From Brassica napus (lineage: Eukaryota > Streptophyta > Magnoliopsida > Brassicales > Brassicaceae), in the NCBI RefSeq assembly GCF_020379485.1, contig NW_026016996.1:18525-82524 (forward strand): 64,000 bases of DNA, in the 5' to 3' direction. The notes under the pieces are model-generated. The model was not told the origin of the DNA. It saw nothing but the letters and a program-made list of their open reading frames with translations, and did not search any database. Positions within the stretch are counted from its first letter, which is position 1. Each line of letters begins with the position of its first letter. Positions 21,702 to 34,100 of this stretch are shown piece by piece. A program made the translations under genes and the position numbers.

Positions 21702-23694
21702 CATAGTTCATGCAATTCAAAAAAAATTTTATTAAAATTTAAACAAAATTAAAATAGTTATATTTTAAAATATTCTATAATTCAAAAATTATAAAAATAT
21801 CAATAGTTAGATTTTCAAATTACTATATAATTTCACACATATTAAACAGTATACAATTGACAGTTATTTTATTATTCAAACATACTAAATAAAATTTAAA
21901 TATATTTTTAGAATTTTGGAAAACTGAATAAAATTATAAATATATTTTGAATTTTGAATTTAAAATTTATTATCTTTTTGGGCTTTTAAAAATTTTGATT
22001 AATGATTTTTTGGTCTGTTATTTTTTTAAAAAAATTAACTTATAAGTTAATTTCTTTTTTTTAACAAAATAAAAAATTACTAAAAAAATATACCACAAAT
22101 TTTAGTAGAAAGTACCAATAGTTAGCAAATGATTCTTCTGTTTTTACTATTTTAATTGGATTTGTACTATTGTTTTTGTTTGCAGTTTGAATACTGACTG
22201 GAATAAAACAAAGAAACCATACGTTGCAGGTTAAGAATTAGGAAACAAACACATGAAGAACAAAACATAAAAGGTGAAAGCTACAAACTAATATTTGTAT
22301 TCAGAGAGCTAATTAAGATCAGAGCAATTTTTAAGCAAATCTAACTTTATTCTATATGTTTGTGGTTACTAATAAATGTGTGTTGATGGTTTGTTTATTA
22401 TTTGTATCCCTCTTATAAAGCAAAGTCTATTTATACATATAATTTAAGCTACATATAACAAAAAATATTTACCGTGCATAGCACGGGATCAATACTAGTA
22501 TAATTATTATTTTAAAAAAATTACAAAACCCATGTGAGTTTTGAAAAAACCATGAAAATTTGGTTTTTTGTTTCTATATTGAGAAATCAGTTATTTCCAA
22601 AAACTAGTTTTCCTATATTTTAGGGAATCCATTTTTTCAAAATCTTGATTGGATGGAAAATGGTTTTTGGAAAAACAAAAACCAAAAACTAATCTAAAAA
22701 CCCAAAACAATCAACTTCTATGTAACCGATTTATGGTCGAACGCGGTTCAACCATCGGGTGGTCCGGTTTTAATAACACGGCTAAATACATTCATCTTAG
22801 TTCATCAGAGAGTAGAGATCAAACAAACAAAATCAATCTGAACAGGAAGTCAGATCACCGGTCAGGCAAAAATCAAGAGACGATCACCAAGTTATCTAAA
22901 ACCACCAAAGCCTAATCATAGCGAAGATAAGGAAAACAAAACGACTCTTATTAAGGGGAAATTTAGCTTGAGAAAATCAAAATCAGCAAATCTAACTAAG
23001 CGGAAACGGTTTGCAATAACGAGTGCAGAAAAAAAAACTAACCTAGATCGAGTAACGATGCAGCCGCCGGAGAAAGCAACAAAAGCGATCTAGTCACCAA
23101 CAATATATCAGAGATCAGTAGAGATTTGTGAAGGTTTTATGAGGAGTGTATGTGTTTGGCTCCTCTCGTTTTTCGGCTGAGAGAGAAGCCTTCTGTGGTT
23201 TATGGCCCAATCATTTGGAGGGAATTTGTTCTCTTTTTCACCTTTGAAATTTTTTTTTTTTGGTAAGGATATAAAAAAAAATCGTATTATTATTAATGCT
23301 GGCTGCTTTCTGTAAATATAATTATTATCTTTGTTGCTAAGTCAAAGTAGTAATTATCCTGGAAAAACATTATTTCACAGAAGTTACTCATCTAAAATAA
23401 TCAAAATAATAACATATAAATTAAATTAAAAACTCATATTAAGGAGAAATGTTATGAGTTGTGAAACAGCCATAATCAATTATTACTTGGTTTTGATCTA
23501 AAAGTATTATAGATAGAAAAACGTAAAACTAACTGACAATCTATTGTGCAAAACATTCAAGGTTCGACATGACAACATCCCTAAATCTCAAATTTACAAA
23601 TGTCGCAAAAGCTTAATTAATATTTCGACGTTAAATACATTAGTAGAATAAGTTGATTGGCTGCATAACAGCATATATGTATATGTATATTTGT
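21702..23694. other. Intergenic; Helitron 3' end and a leader-like stretch
   Basis: AT-rich DNA with a Helitron-type 3' terminus at 22472-22498. From about 22720 to 23170 composition becomes less AT-biased. On the minus strand it looks like a plant 5' leader: a CT-rich start near 23160 and a donor-like GATCTAG-GTTAGT near 23045. I find no coding exon that it would serve. The frame at 22649-22915 is not recognised. Confidence 0.4.
22472..22498 (+). mobile_element. Helitron 3' terminus
   Basis: Stem CCGTGC-ATA-GCACGG (22472-22486) followed by GATCAATACTAG and a host T: hairpin about 10 bases before a CTAG end, as in Helitrons. The matching 5' end was not located. Confidence 0.7.
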
Positions 23695-24110
23695 GTTTTG
23701 GCGGGAAAATACATTTTTCCGGTTTTGGCGGGAAAATTCCATTTTCCAGTTTTGGCGGGAAAATTGTGTTTTTCGGTTTTGGCGAAAAAATGCATTTTCC
23801 GGTTTTGGTGGGAAAATGCTTTTGTGGTTTTGGCCGGAAAATGCTTTTTGGAGTTTTGACGGGAATATGCGTTTTTTGGGTTTTGGCGAGAAAATACGTT
23901 TTTTCGGTTTTGGTCGAAAAATGCGGTTTTACTGGTTTAGCCGGAAAATGTGTTTTTTATGAAAATGTGTGTTTTATGTTTTTTTGTGGAAAAACGCATC
24001 TTGCGGTTTTGGCGAGAAAGTGTATTTTTCAGTTTTTGCGAGAAAATACATTTTTTGGTTATAGCGGAAAAATGTATATGCAAAAAATAGAATTTACGGT
24101 TTGAAAATAA
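23695..24110. repeat. Second E2F-motif minisatellite, inverse orientation
   Basis: Same unit as the array at 20.6 kb but on the opposite strand: TTTTGGCGGGAAAAT followed by a variable CATTTTTCC part, about 15 units. The first three units keep TTTGGCGGGAAA; later units decay. It is followed by MITE core copy B. Confidence 0.9.
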
Positions 24111-24197
24111 TATTTTAAGTCATTTTTGTCATATATCATTTTGGACTAAATTAGATGCATCTACATCCAGATGCACCATGAAGACTCACCTTCATTT

Positions 24198-24330
24198 GGG
24201 TGAGAATTTGAGATGAGTTTTTAAAAATTCAACTGGGTGATTCATCTGGATGTAACATTATAATGCACAAAACGAACATCAATTTGCATCTTCATCCAAA
24301 TGGATCACCTGGGTGAGCAAACGAACAGGG
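24198..24330 (+). repeat. 133-bp MITE core, copy B
   Basis: Equal in length and closely similar to 20331-20463. Here it is preceded by CATCCAGATGCACCATG-type palindromic sequence (24153-24197) that copy A lacks. Confidence 0.75.
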
Positions 24331-24334
24331 TCTT

Positions 24335-24497
24335 ACTGTTTTTTATTGGACTGTATCATCAGCTATCTAGTTGCAGCCACTAGCCTGCAGAGCTTGTGGA
24401 GTCTTGGACTAGCCACAGTTGATGTCTATGCCATTTTGGTCAAACGTTCCCTACAAACCGTCGACTCGTTAGTTTGTTTGCAATTGGTGATGGGGTG
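24335..24497 (+). pseudogene. CASP-like membrane protein (UPF0497) exon relic
   Basis: This reads CIISYLVAATSLQSLWSLGL then ATVDVYAILVKRSLQ, and after a one-base shift VSLFAIGDGV. It is the central transmembrane region of CASP-like (CASPL, group 5-type) proteins, four-helix membrane proteins related to Casparian-strip CASPs. Only this exon is present, it carries a frameshift near 24455-24465, and the hAT element at 24502-25456 cuts it. No flanking exons are found. Subgroup assignment is tentative. Confidence 0.6.
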
Positions 24498-24501
24498 AGA
24501 C

Positions 24502-25456
24502 CAGTGCCGGTCCAGACTATGGTGGTACCTAAAGCGGACCTCGAAAATTTTGCCCCTTAAGTATAATTAAAAAATATACAATATTTTTAAAACTGTATTT
24601 TTGTTTAACAAAAAAACATTATTTGCTACTTATCTTATATATTTAGTGTATTGAAAGATAAGCAGTGATATTCTACAGATCACTTGTTATTATTTATATT
24701 AGTTCACTTGACTAATTTTAAATTTTATTTCTTGATAACTTTTTTTACTAATTCTGACAATAAAAATAATATTTATAAAATAGAGCAAAACATATTATAG
24801 AGTCACTTCAAGTCTTCAACGTCAATATTTCAATTTGTAAATTTGAGAAGCATAATAGAGTTTCATTGAATATTATAATAGAGTTTCATTGAATATTAAA
24901 ATTCTATGATAATTTTATGTGTTTGAATTTCAAAAGTTTTTAAATTTACAAAAGGCACAATAGAAGATGCATGCATTCCTACAAAAATTAATCACAATTT
25001 CATTGTTATACGAATAATTTCTAATTCAAGTTAATTATTATAATATATCATGTTAATACATGTATTCTAGTAAATATTAGCTGAAAGAGATAGAAAACAA
25101 GAACTAGAAAAATAAAATTGTCTTCTAATAAAGTAAAAATATTAATTAGATTTGTTTTAATTAAATTTATTATCTAATAATATAGCATTTACAACATATA
25201 AGAAAAGAAACTAGAACTATTGGAAATGGTAATAAAATCGTCCATATCTTTGATGAATATCAAAAAAGGAATAAAAAATATTAACAAAGAGGAAGAAGGC
25301 GATATAATTCGAAACTGATACCTGTTGGTCGGGAGAAAAAGGTCTAAGACCACTAGACTAAAGTGACGCCTTCAGGTAATTGGTGCCCCTAATAAGTATA
25401 TATATTTTGGCGCCTGAAACTTTTGCTTTATGGCCTTTAGCCCAGGGCCGGCTCTG
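24502..25456. mobile_element. hAT-type non-autonomous element with perfect 8-bp TSD
   Basis: Ends CAGTGCCGGTCCAGAC and, inverse, CAGAGCCGGCCCTGGGC, the widespread CAGNGCCGG hAT terminus. They are flanked by identical GGTGAGAC at 24494-24501 and 25457-25464. The interior is 955 bp, AT-rich and non-coding. Confidence 0.92.
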
Positions 25457-25464
25457 GGTGAGAC

Positions 25465-26841
25465 CAACCTCTTATGAATCAATTAGCCTCTCATTTTTAT
25501 CAAAAAACTTGTATGAATCAATCGGTTTTTGTGATAGGGAGAAGCCAGTGGTTCTGTTTTTTTCATTGATGGATCCAACAACCAATACCTTCGTCCACCT
25601 TCAGAGCAGGTAATCATTCTCACTTGCCTCATTTTGAGTTCCAATCTGACATCTTTGCTGGACTTTGTTATTAGTGAAATTGTTATAGGGAACATTGTTT
25701 TGAAGATGGTTAAGCCTTCTCATTTGTGTGTCCAGCGTATTGGTCTATGCTTTGGTTTGTTTGGCTCCTTGTAGCCTTATTGTATGCATTAATGGAGTTG
25801 AACTCTTCTATATTTCAATGAAAGTAGTTTGATAAAAAAAAGGTAGGTTGTAAGTACATTTAAGTTTCAATGAAAATAGCTTTAAAAAACCTTAATTAAA
25901 AGACTTGCATTGGAGCACATAAATGTTCAAGTTTTTTAACTAAATCTCTTAATTCACTTTTACTATTTAAAAGTATTAAAAAAAAATAAAAGACCCTAAA
26001 TGGATCTTTGGATAGAGCACCATTAACCAGGATGTTTAAGTGGGATGCTTAATAATTTTTGGATTTAACAAAAAAAAAAATACCTTAATAAAATAAGAAG
26101 TGCTACTTGAAGGTGTTTAATTAAGCTATTGAAGAAGTGGTGTTTGAGAGGTGCTTAATTGTGCACAAAAAAAAAAAAAAAAAGAGAGGTGCCTAATCAT
26201 TTATTAGTAAAAAATTGATTAAACAACCCATTAGAGGTGCTAGGGTTAAAGATGGCCTGATGCTCTTAGATTGTTCAACTAGATTTCTCGTACAGTAGGT
26301 CAGTAGCTTACTACATTTGGTCAAATCAGAGACAATCACGTGAATTCTGATATTTCTAGGTCAAATTCATAGGTTCGGTTCGGCAATAGTGGCGGTCTCA
26401 CCATTATGAAAACACGTGGATCCTAACCGGTCCAGTACGATATCAAAACTAACCCCACTTCAAGATCAGATTCTAGCCCAGACAATCTTTAAAGGACTGC
26501 CCACTTGATTCGAATGATGTGATCCTACTAAGGATTGTTCTTGATAGGCAAAACGTCGGCGACAAAGAATTTGACATGGATCTGAATAGTACCGGCTAGA
26601 AGCCTAGGATTTGACATGGTACCATTAATGAATACCCAAACATCTCAAATATTTGATTAAACAAATAATCCGATTTTTAAATTTAAATTTGTTTTTGAAT
26701 CATCTAAAATATTAAGTGCTCATATACAAGAAACATAAAATACTTAAAACACAATACTAAAATTAACTACAAAATTGAAAATTAGAAGTTGGAAAATATA
26801 TTTTAAACATCAAGAGCCACTAAAGTTCAAAAAAAAAAAGA
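25465..26841. other. Intergenic; old MITE and simple runs
   Basis: No gene supported; the short frames near 25483-25695 are unrecognised. At about 26018-26270 an AT-rich segment begins AGAGCACCATTAACC and ends GCTAGGGTTAAAGATGG...GCTCTTAG, the same terminal words as the MITE split by the Helitron at 42-44.5 kb. An A-run lies at about 26166-26182. The remainder to 26841 shows nothing recognisable. Confidence 0.45.
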
Positions 26842-27627
26842 GAAATTGTTTTTTTAGAGCAAAAAATGATAACTATGTCCCTTAGACTAATGTCTATTTT
26901 ATGTCATTTTTGCCCATTACACCCTTTAATATTTTTGAAAATAAATTTAATAAATAGTTTTACAAACAAAAAAAAAATTGGAAAAATAATAAGTTTTGAT
27001 AAAATACCAATATGAACTTAGTGATATTTTTTCAGTTCTAAAAATATTTAAATCATAAATTTCAGATTATGTTCTAAATAAAGTAGAAATGACATTTAAA
27101 GTAGAAAACAAAATCCATTTTTTTCATTGAATCTACAATGTTTAGAATACACGATCTACGTAAATAAGAGTATTCTAAAAATATTTAGAATACACATTCC
27201 GCGCTTAACCTACCGATCTAAGATCTTTAGAAATCAAAATCTACACATTAATATAAATCTACAACACGTAGAAACCGACTTCTACAGATTTACTGTAAAT
27301 CTAAAACATGTAGAAATCAAAATCTACACATTACTATAATTTTAAAAACCTGTAGAAATCGATTTCTACAGATCAGCTGTATTCTACGGATAAGAAATCA
27401 GTTCCTAAAAATATGGAAACAAAGTATTTGAGAATATTCACTTTCATATTTTGAAAAATCGTTTTTTTTATAAAAAAACAAAAAAAAACAAAAAATTACA
27501 ATTTTAAGGGCATTATTGCCATTTTAAAAATAATTAACCTAATGAGATATAAAATATTTGAGATTAGTTTAAACTTTAAAAGGACATAGTTATCATTTTT
27601 TAACTCTAAAAAAAAAACAATTTTCCC
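26842..27627. mobile_element. MULE-like non-autonomous element, copy 1
   Basis: Long terminal inverted repeats of about 40 bp: left GAAATTGTTTTTTTAGAG then CAAAAAATGATAACTATGTCC; right, inverse, GGGAAAATTG...AAAAAATGATAACTATGTCC. The interior has subterminal short repeats of the TCTACAGATTTACTGTAAAT type. A second copy at 56779-58231 has the same ends and a 9-bp duplication, supporting a Mutator-like assignment. There is no coding. Confidence 0.65.
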
Positions 27628-27850
27628 AAAAAAAAATCTAGAGCCACTACAAAGGGAGGTAGATGCAGCTAACCCGGTCAGAATTTTGGATCCGAGTAAT
27701 TGGGCCACTTTGGTAGAGTTTATAATGGGCCAACCTTGTATTTGGGCCTGAATCTTTTGCCAACTTTCAAGAAGAAACACTCACTTAAGAGCCTATGCCT
27801 CTATGGAGATCGTCATCTTCCTTCTCTCTATAGAGATTGATTGAAGGAGA

Positions 27851-29768
27851 ATGGCGATCAGGAAGCTTCTACTTCTATTGAAACCGGTTGATCTGTACCC
27901 ATTCCTTGAAACAGATGGTGTCTCGCTCATCAAAAATCATCAGGTATCGCCCTCCTCGTGTCATCTTGATTTTGAAGTTTTTCTAGCCAGATCACGTTTA
28001 TTTCGTTTCGAATCGAATATGTTCGACGTAATTCCTGAGAGAACATGACCGTAACGTTTTGATAATGTCGTGAAGAGAAACTCTTGTTGGGTCTTGTGAA
28101 CTCGTCTGTGTAATAACGTAAATTACAAATCGTTCTGCTTCCTTCGTGTCCCCTTTGAGAAAAAAAGTTTCCATCTTTGGTTCTTCTCAATGTGAAGACA
28201 AGATGTGTTAATTACAAAGAACATTGTTGACTCATGTTTTTTTTTTTTGATGTTGTTTAGGTTCTTCAGTATCTAGAGAGCAGGTGCAAAGTACACAGGG
28301 ATGCTATAACCTTTTGTCAGGAGATACTAAATAAGAAGCCAGTCGAATGGAAACCCATCTCACGTAATGACTTATCACATCCCATTCGTGATGTTGATAT
28401 GGTCATCACCGTTGGTGGAGATGGCACCCTCTTGCACGCTAGTCATTTTATAGACGATTCTGTTCATGTTCTTGGAGTCAACTCTGACCCAACACAAGCT
28501 CACGAGGTCTTTTAGCCTCTGTTTTTCTCCATGTTCAAGAAATCTCTAGGCCGTTTTTAGACGATTATTGAGGATTATTGTTTAGGTGGGCGTGCGCGTA
28601 GACCGATTTTTTGAACGCCTACACAGTTTTTTTTTCTTTTTTTTTTAAATTGTTTTAGAAAAATAGTTTCATTTTAACCAGATTTTGCCCGATTAGGCAG
28701 GCGCCTCGAGGCCATCTAGACTGGTTTTTCTCATATTACCTGATCGGATTTAGCTTTTCGTAAAGAATGTGAAAAGAAGCTAAGTGTGTTGTTTATAACT
28801 ACAGGTGGAAGAACTAAGTGATCAGTTTGACGCTAGTAGAAGCACTGGTCATCTTTGTGCTGCAACAGTTGATAACTTTGAACAGGTAAGTAAAGCTTTG
28901 ATAGAGGAATAAGCCTATTTGTTTACTTGTCGGTTTTGAACATTCAGCCATTTGTTTCACAGGTACTGGATGACATTTTGTTTGGCAGAGTAGTTCCTTC
29001 CAAAGTATCGAGAATATCAGTAAAGTTAAACTCAGAACCTCTTCTTTCACACGCACTTAATGACATTCTGATCTCACACCCATGCCCTGCCGCTGTTTCA
29101 AAGTTCTCGTTCAAGTAAGAGTTTCTTAGAATCACAAAGTATACAATTTTTAGACCAATGTTAAGGAAACCAGGCAGTGGTGGTTAGGCGCATTATAGAG
29201 TATTATTGTTTAGGTGGGCGTCTAGGAATGCCTATACCGATTTGTTAAAAAAATCGTTTTGTTTATAGCTGATTTGCCGAACTATATGGGCAGCGCCGCC
29301 GCCTAAACAGATTTTTAGAACACTGGTTTAATACATTAACCTTCTATAAGTAATTTTATGTACCAATGTTTTCACAACATGCGCAGGATAAAGAACAAAG
29401 ATGGTGATACCAATCCAAAGACAGTGAACTGCCGCTCGAGCGGTCTAAGAGTCTGCACAGCAGCTGGGTCAACTGCAGCAATGCTGTCAGCAGGTGGGTT
29501 CCTGATGCCTATGTTGTCTCGTGATCTACAGTTTATGGTTAGAGAGCCCATCTCTCCCGGTCCAACCCTTTCTCAAATGCATTCAGCGTTTAAACCGGAC
29601 CAATCCTTGGATGTTAACTGGTATTCAGACCATGGAACTATCTACATCGACGGTTGTCAGGTTAACTACAACGTGCAGCTCGGCGATACAATCGAGATAT
29701 CATCTGATGCGCCGGTTTTAAACGTGTTCTTGTCTCAAGGCTTTACTCAGATCAGATCAAGGTACTAA
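27851..29768 (+). CDS. NADK3: NADH kinase (NADK3)
   Basis: ATP-dependent kinase phosphorylating NADH (preferred over NAD+) to NADPH. Five exons: 27851-27943, 28261-28506, 28805-28885, 28963-29114, 29387-29768, all GT/AG, giving 317 residues, the length I recall for Arabidopsis NADK3. The NAD kinase signature VITVGGDGTLLHA is in exon 2; NSDPTQAHE follows. The conserved glycine-rich stretch CTAAGSTAAMLSAGG is in exon 5, with DGCQVNYNVQLGDTIEI near the C-terminus. The protein ends in Ser-Arg-Tyr, the non-canonical peroxisomal targeting tripeptide reported for the Arabidopsis enzyme. Introns 2 and 4 hold copies of a MITE family also found in BBX22 and MSL6. The start is the first ATG of the frame, preceded by a leader without in-frame coding. 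No defect seen. Confidence 0.95.
28545..28730. repeat. Intronic MITE-like repeat (NADK3 intron 2)
   Basis: Contains GGTGGGCGTGCGCGTAGACC, TTTTTTGAACGCCTA and GGCAGGCGCCTCGAGGCC, word types shared with the repeats at 29175-29325, 36444-36569 and 37814-37995. Ends are blurred. Confidence 0.5.
29175..29325. repeat. Intronic MITE (NADK3 intron 4)
   Basis: The left end is CAGTGGTGGTTAGGCG; the right end CAGATTTTTAGAACACTG is the inverse of the family terminus CAGTGTTCTAAAAATC. Inside are GGTGGGCGTCTAGG and GCAGCGCCGCCGCCTAAAC. Confidence 0.6.
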
Positions 29769-30792
29769 AATGTGTTCATTAAAGTTAAAGAGTTGGTGCA
29801 TTGAGAGACAGCTTTCAACCCACTTGTCTGTAGATAGTTATGGCAAAGGTTCCTTGGACCGAAAGATTCGTTGATTCTTTGATTCAGTAGCTATCTTTCT
29901 TGAACCAAGAACGTGGATGTGTCTGATCCTCTTGAATAAAAATAAATTAATCATCTAGAATAATCTCTTTTCTCGTGCAAATTGTTGATTTTGGAGAAAG
30001 ATCTTTTTCAAACTGGGACCTTATTAATGATTGGTTGATTGATTTGTTTATGGCTTGCGTAACCATACGTGTTTGAATATAATGTTGACATTATAAGACT
30101 GGATATTTTTCTTTGTAAAAATTTCGTTATCATCCCATAATTATAGTATTTATATTATGTAGATTGTATAATGCAAACGGTAGATATTCTGAGCATGAGT
30201 ACAAGAAAATTCAAGTGATGCAGAGATGTGTTTACTCTGCAAGTTACAGCTAAGATGGTCTCCTGCAATTAAGACACATGTACTTAGACTGCCACGTGTA
30301 CTCCCAGTGTTCACTCATCAGTCTAAAAAATATCCCCTAGACTCCTTCATATTTTCTTTTCTACCCCACCGCTTATATACTGTGCTTAGACACCCACCAC
30401 TATTTATTATTTTATTAATCTATTAATTTATATGATACTTTTCCTCAAAGGCCAACGACTAATCTAGAATTCGAATGTACAAATTATTATTTTTATTTTC
30501 AAAATGGGATCTTATTAATGATTGGTTGATTAAGATTCTCACTGTTGATTAATTTGTTTATGGCTTGTGTAAGCATCTACGTGTATGAATATAATCTTGA
30601 TATTGTAAAATTATTTTTCTTTAGAATCCAAATAAACATTTTTTTTAATCAGGAAGTTATAAATAAATTCATTTTGACCAGAAAAATATTTATCAGAAAA
30701 TTCTCATACAGACAAATTGGTAGAACGTAAGAGTTTCTTAAAACCATAAACCTCAAAGTCTTGAGGAGACAAATCAAGTCTCCGACAGCGAT
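29769..30792. promoter_or_regulatory. NADK3-BBX22 spacer with G-box, displaced BBX22 promoter
   Basis: Native upstream DNA of BBX22 before the Copia insertion. It holds a G-box (GCCACGTGTA, core CACGTG 30293-30298), the class of site bound by HY5, and TTATATAC at about 30371. Two copies of TTATTAATGATTGGTTGATT (about 30022 and 30514) with similar flanks mark a direct duplication of about 120 bp. A functional role for the G-box is inference from knowledge of BBX22 regulation in Arabidopsis. Confidence 0.5.
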
Positions 30793-30797
30793 CCACA

Positions 30798-31080
30798 TGT
30801 TGGGATAAGCTTGAAGTAGCTTAAGATGCAAGCTACCTAATCACATAAAGATTTGGTTTCCTAAAGTGATTAGGATATGTGTTTTGTTATGTCTTATAGG
30901 ATTAGGAGTTTCCTAAAGTTCTATATAAGCTATTACCGAGTTGTGGTTAAAGCTGTGAGTTTTGAGTGATTGTGATTGAAAGGTTTTGAGTGAATTTTAT
31001 CCTTTGATTGATTAATAAGAAGTTGATACTTATTAAACGTGTTCTTGAGTTCTTGTTACCTGCGACCTTGAGAGATAATA
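30798..31080 (+). repeat. 5' LTR of the Copia element
   Basis: 283 bp, starts TGTTGGGATAAGC and ends GAGAGATAATA. Contains a TATA box (CTATATAAGC, about 30921-30930) that would drive the element's transcript. Confidence 0.95.
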
Positions 31081-31131
31081 TTTGGTATCAGAGCCTTACA
31101 TTAAGTTCTGTGAATCCGTTTGCTTACCGCC

Positions 31132-34100
31132 ATGAGTGACGACGTGAAGACCGAGCCCATGGGTGACATAAAGACCGGACCCTCCTCCATCAAATTCCCA
31201 ATGCTAACCACTTCCAACTACACCGTCTGGGCCATGAGAATGAAGATAGCACTGAAAGTCAGTAAGGTTTGGGAAACAATCGAACCTGGAAACAAGGATG
31301 AAGGGAAAAACAATATGGCTATCGCGTTTCTGTTTCAGTCCATACCCGAAGCTATGATCTTGCAAGTTGGCGATTTAGACACAGCAAAAGCGGTATGGGA
31401 TGCAATAAAAACTAGGCATGTTGGAGCTGAGAGAGTAAAAGAAGCTAGATTACAAACGTTAATGGCCGAGTTCGATAGACTGAAGATGAAAGACGAAGAT
31501 AAAATTGATACGTTTGTTGGGAAATTATCAGAAATCTCATCTAAGTCTGCATCATTAGGGGAGATAATAGAAGAACCAAAATTGGTAAAGAAGTTTCTGA
31601 AAAGCTTACCTAGAAAGAGATATATTCATATTGTCGCCTCTCTTGAGCAAGTTCTTGACTTAAACACAACAAGCTTTGAAGATATTGTTGGAAGACTGAA
31701 GGCGTATGAAGAAAGAATCTGTGAAGAAGATGATGAACATCCAGAAGAACAAGAAAAACTGATGTGGGCAAACTCCGATCAACATCAAAATAGTTACACT
31801 AACTCTGGAGGAGCCAGAGGAAGAGGACGAGGAGGACGCTCTGGATGGAGAGGAAGAGGTCGTGGAAGAACTGGGAACTTTCACAGCCAGCGAGATGCGT
31901 ACAGGCAAGGGCAAGGACGTGATCTATCACACATCACATGTTTTAACTGCGACAAGCAAGGACATTATGCGTCAGATTGTCCTGATAAAACCCTTAAGCT
32001 CCAAGAAACAGTTGAAACCAAGACTGAGGAAACACAAGAGGCTGATGAACTAATGATGCATGAAGTGGTCTATCTGAATGAGAAGAATGTCAACCCAAAT
32101 ATATTTGATACCAATCTTGATACGAAGAACGTCTGGTACCTTGATAATGGAGCAAGCAACCACATGAGCGGTAACAGAATATTCTTTGTCACACTTGATG
32201 AAACAATCACGGGAAAAGTAAGATTTGGAGATGATTCTCGTATTGATATAAAGGGGAAAGGATCTATTCAATTCGTGTTTAAAGGAGGAGAGAAAAAGGT
32301 CTTGAGTAATGTGTACTACATTCCGGGATTGAAGAGTAACATAGTCAGCTTGGGTCAAGCCACCGAAGCCGGCTGTGAAGTTAGTATGAGAGGAGACGCG
32401 CTTATGCTGTATGATCGATATGGAAAGCTCATGATGAAATCAAGTCGATCCAGAAACAGGTTATACAAGGTTATTCTTGAGGTAGAAACTCAAGACTGTC
32501 TGCAGATCTCTAGCCATACTTCTGAGACCTCAAGATGGCATGCACGACTTGGACACATTAATGGTGATACTATGAAGGCAATGATCAATAAGGAACGAGT
32601 AACTGGCATACCTACATTAACCATTGAGAAGGAAACATGTATGTCCTGTCTCCTTGGAAAGCAAGCAAGGAAATCTTTTCCTCAAGCAACTACATATCGA
32701 GCTACTCATCCTCTGGAGCTTGTTCATGGCGATCTCTGCGGGCCTATCACACCGCCAACCCCAGCTGAAAAAAGATATGTGTTTGTATTAATCGATGACT
32801 GTACTCGTTATATGTGGACCATGTTGTTACAGGAGAAAAGCGAAGCTTTTGAAAAGTTTAAAACCTTTAAGAAACTAGCTGAAAGTGATACAAAAGCCGT
32901 GATAAAGACGTTTCGATCAGATAGAGGAGGAGAATTTTGCTCCAAGGAGTTCCGTGCCTATTGCGATGAGAATGGTATTAATAGGCACTTAACTGCTCCA
33001 TATTCTCCTCAACAGAATGGGGTTGTAGAGAGACGTAACAGAACCCTTCTAGAGATGACTAGGAGCATACTGAAGCACATGAGGGTACCTAATATATTAT
33101 GGGGCGAAGCTGTTCGACACTCTACTTATTTGATCAATAGAGTCGCAACAAAGACTCTAGACGGCAAGACCCCATACGAAGCTTTGAGAAATAAAATACC
33201 TAATATTGCACACCTTAGAGTGTTCGGATGTGTGTGTTACGCCAAGACTACTATGGTGGGAAGGAAAAAGCTTGATGATAGGTCTAAGGTTCTCGTCCAT
33301 CTTGGAACAGAACCAGGCTCTAAAGCCTATCGTTTACTTGATCCTACTAAGAAGAAAATAGTAGTCAGCCGTGATGTTATCTTTGATGAGAGTAAAGGAT
33401 GGAACTGGTCTAATAACGAGTCTGGTGAGGACAATGTCGATGGAGGAAGCTTCACGGTTAAGTTCAAGAAAATTGGTGACGTGACTCAAACAGAGGATGA
33501 GACAGAGAGTAATGTCCAAACTGATAATATAGACGAAGAAGATGATGACGATGATGACGATAACAATAGTAATAATCAAGAAGAACAACCACAGCTGAGG
33601 AGATCATCGAGGATTAGTACATTACCTGGTTATCTCGGCGACTATGTTCTTATAGCCGAAGCAGAGTGTGAGCGTCTTCTAACGATTGTGAATGATGAAC
33701 CTTGGGACTTCACTGAAGCTAAGGAGTTGAAAGTATGGATTGATGCTTGTGCAGATGAGATTTTTAGTATTGAAAAAAATAATACATGGGAGCTTGTTGA
33801 TCTTCCTGTGGGAGTTAAACCCATAGGTTTGAAATGGGTGTTTAAAATCAAGAGGAACGCTGATGGAACTATTATAAAATATAAAGCTCGGTTGGTTGCA
33901 AAGGGCTATGTGCAGAAGCAAGGAGTTGATTATGACGAGGTTTTCGCGCCTGTAGCTCGTATGGAGACTATCCGTTTGGTTATTGCCGTTGCTGCTGCAA
34001 AGGGATGGGAAATACATCATCTTGATGTTAAAACTGCATTCCTACATGGTGAACTAAAAGAAGAAGTATTTGTGGTTCAACCTGAGGGATTTGAAGTTGC

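Noticed and set aside
23653..24104. 137-codon and 89-codon frames in the second array
   Set aside because: Same minisatellite artefact, not a gene.
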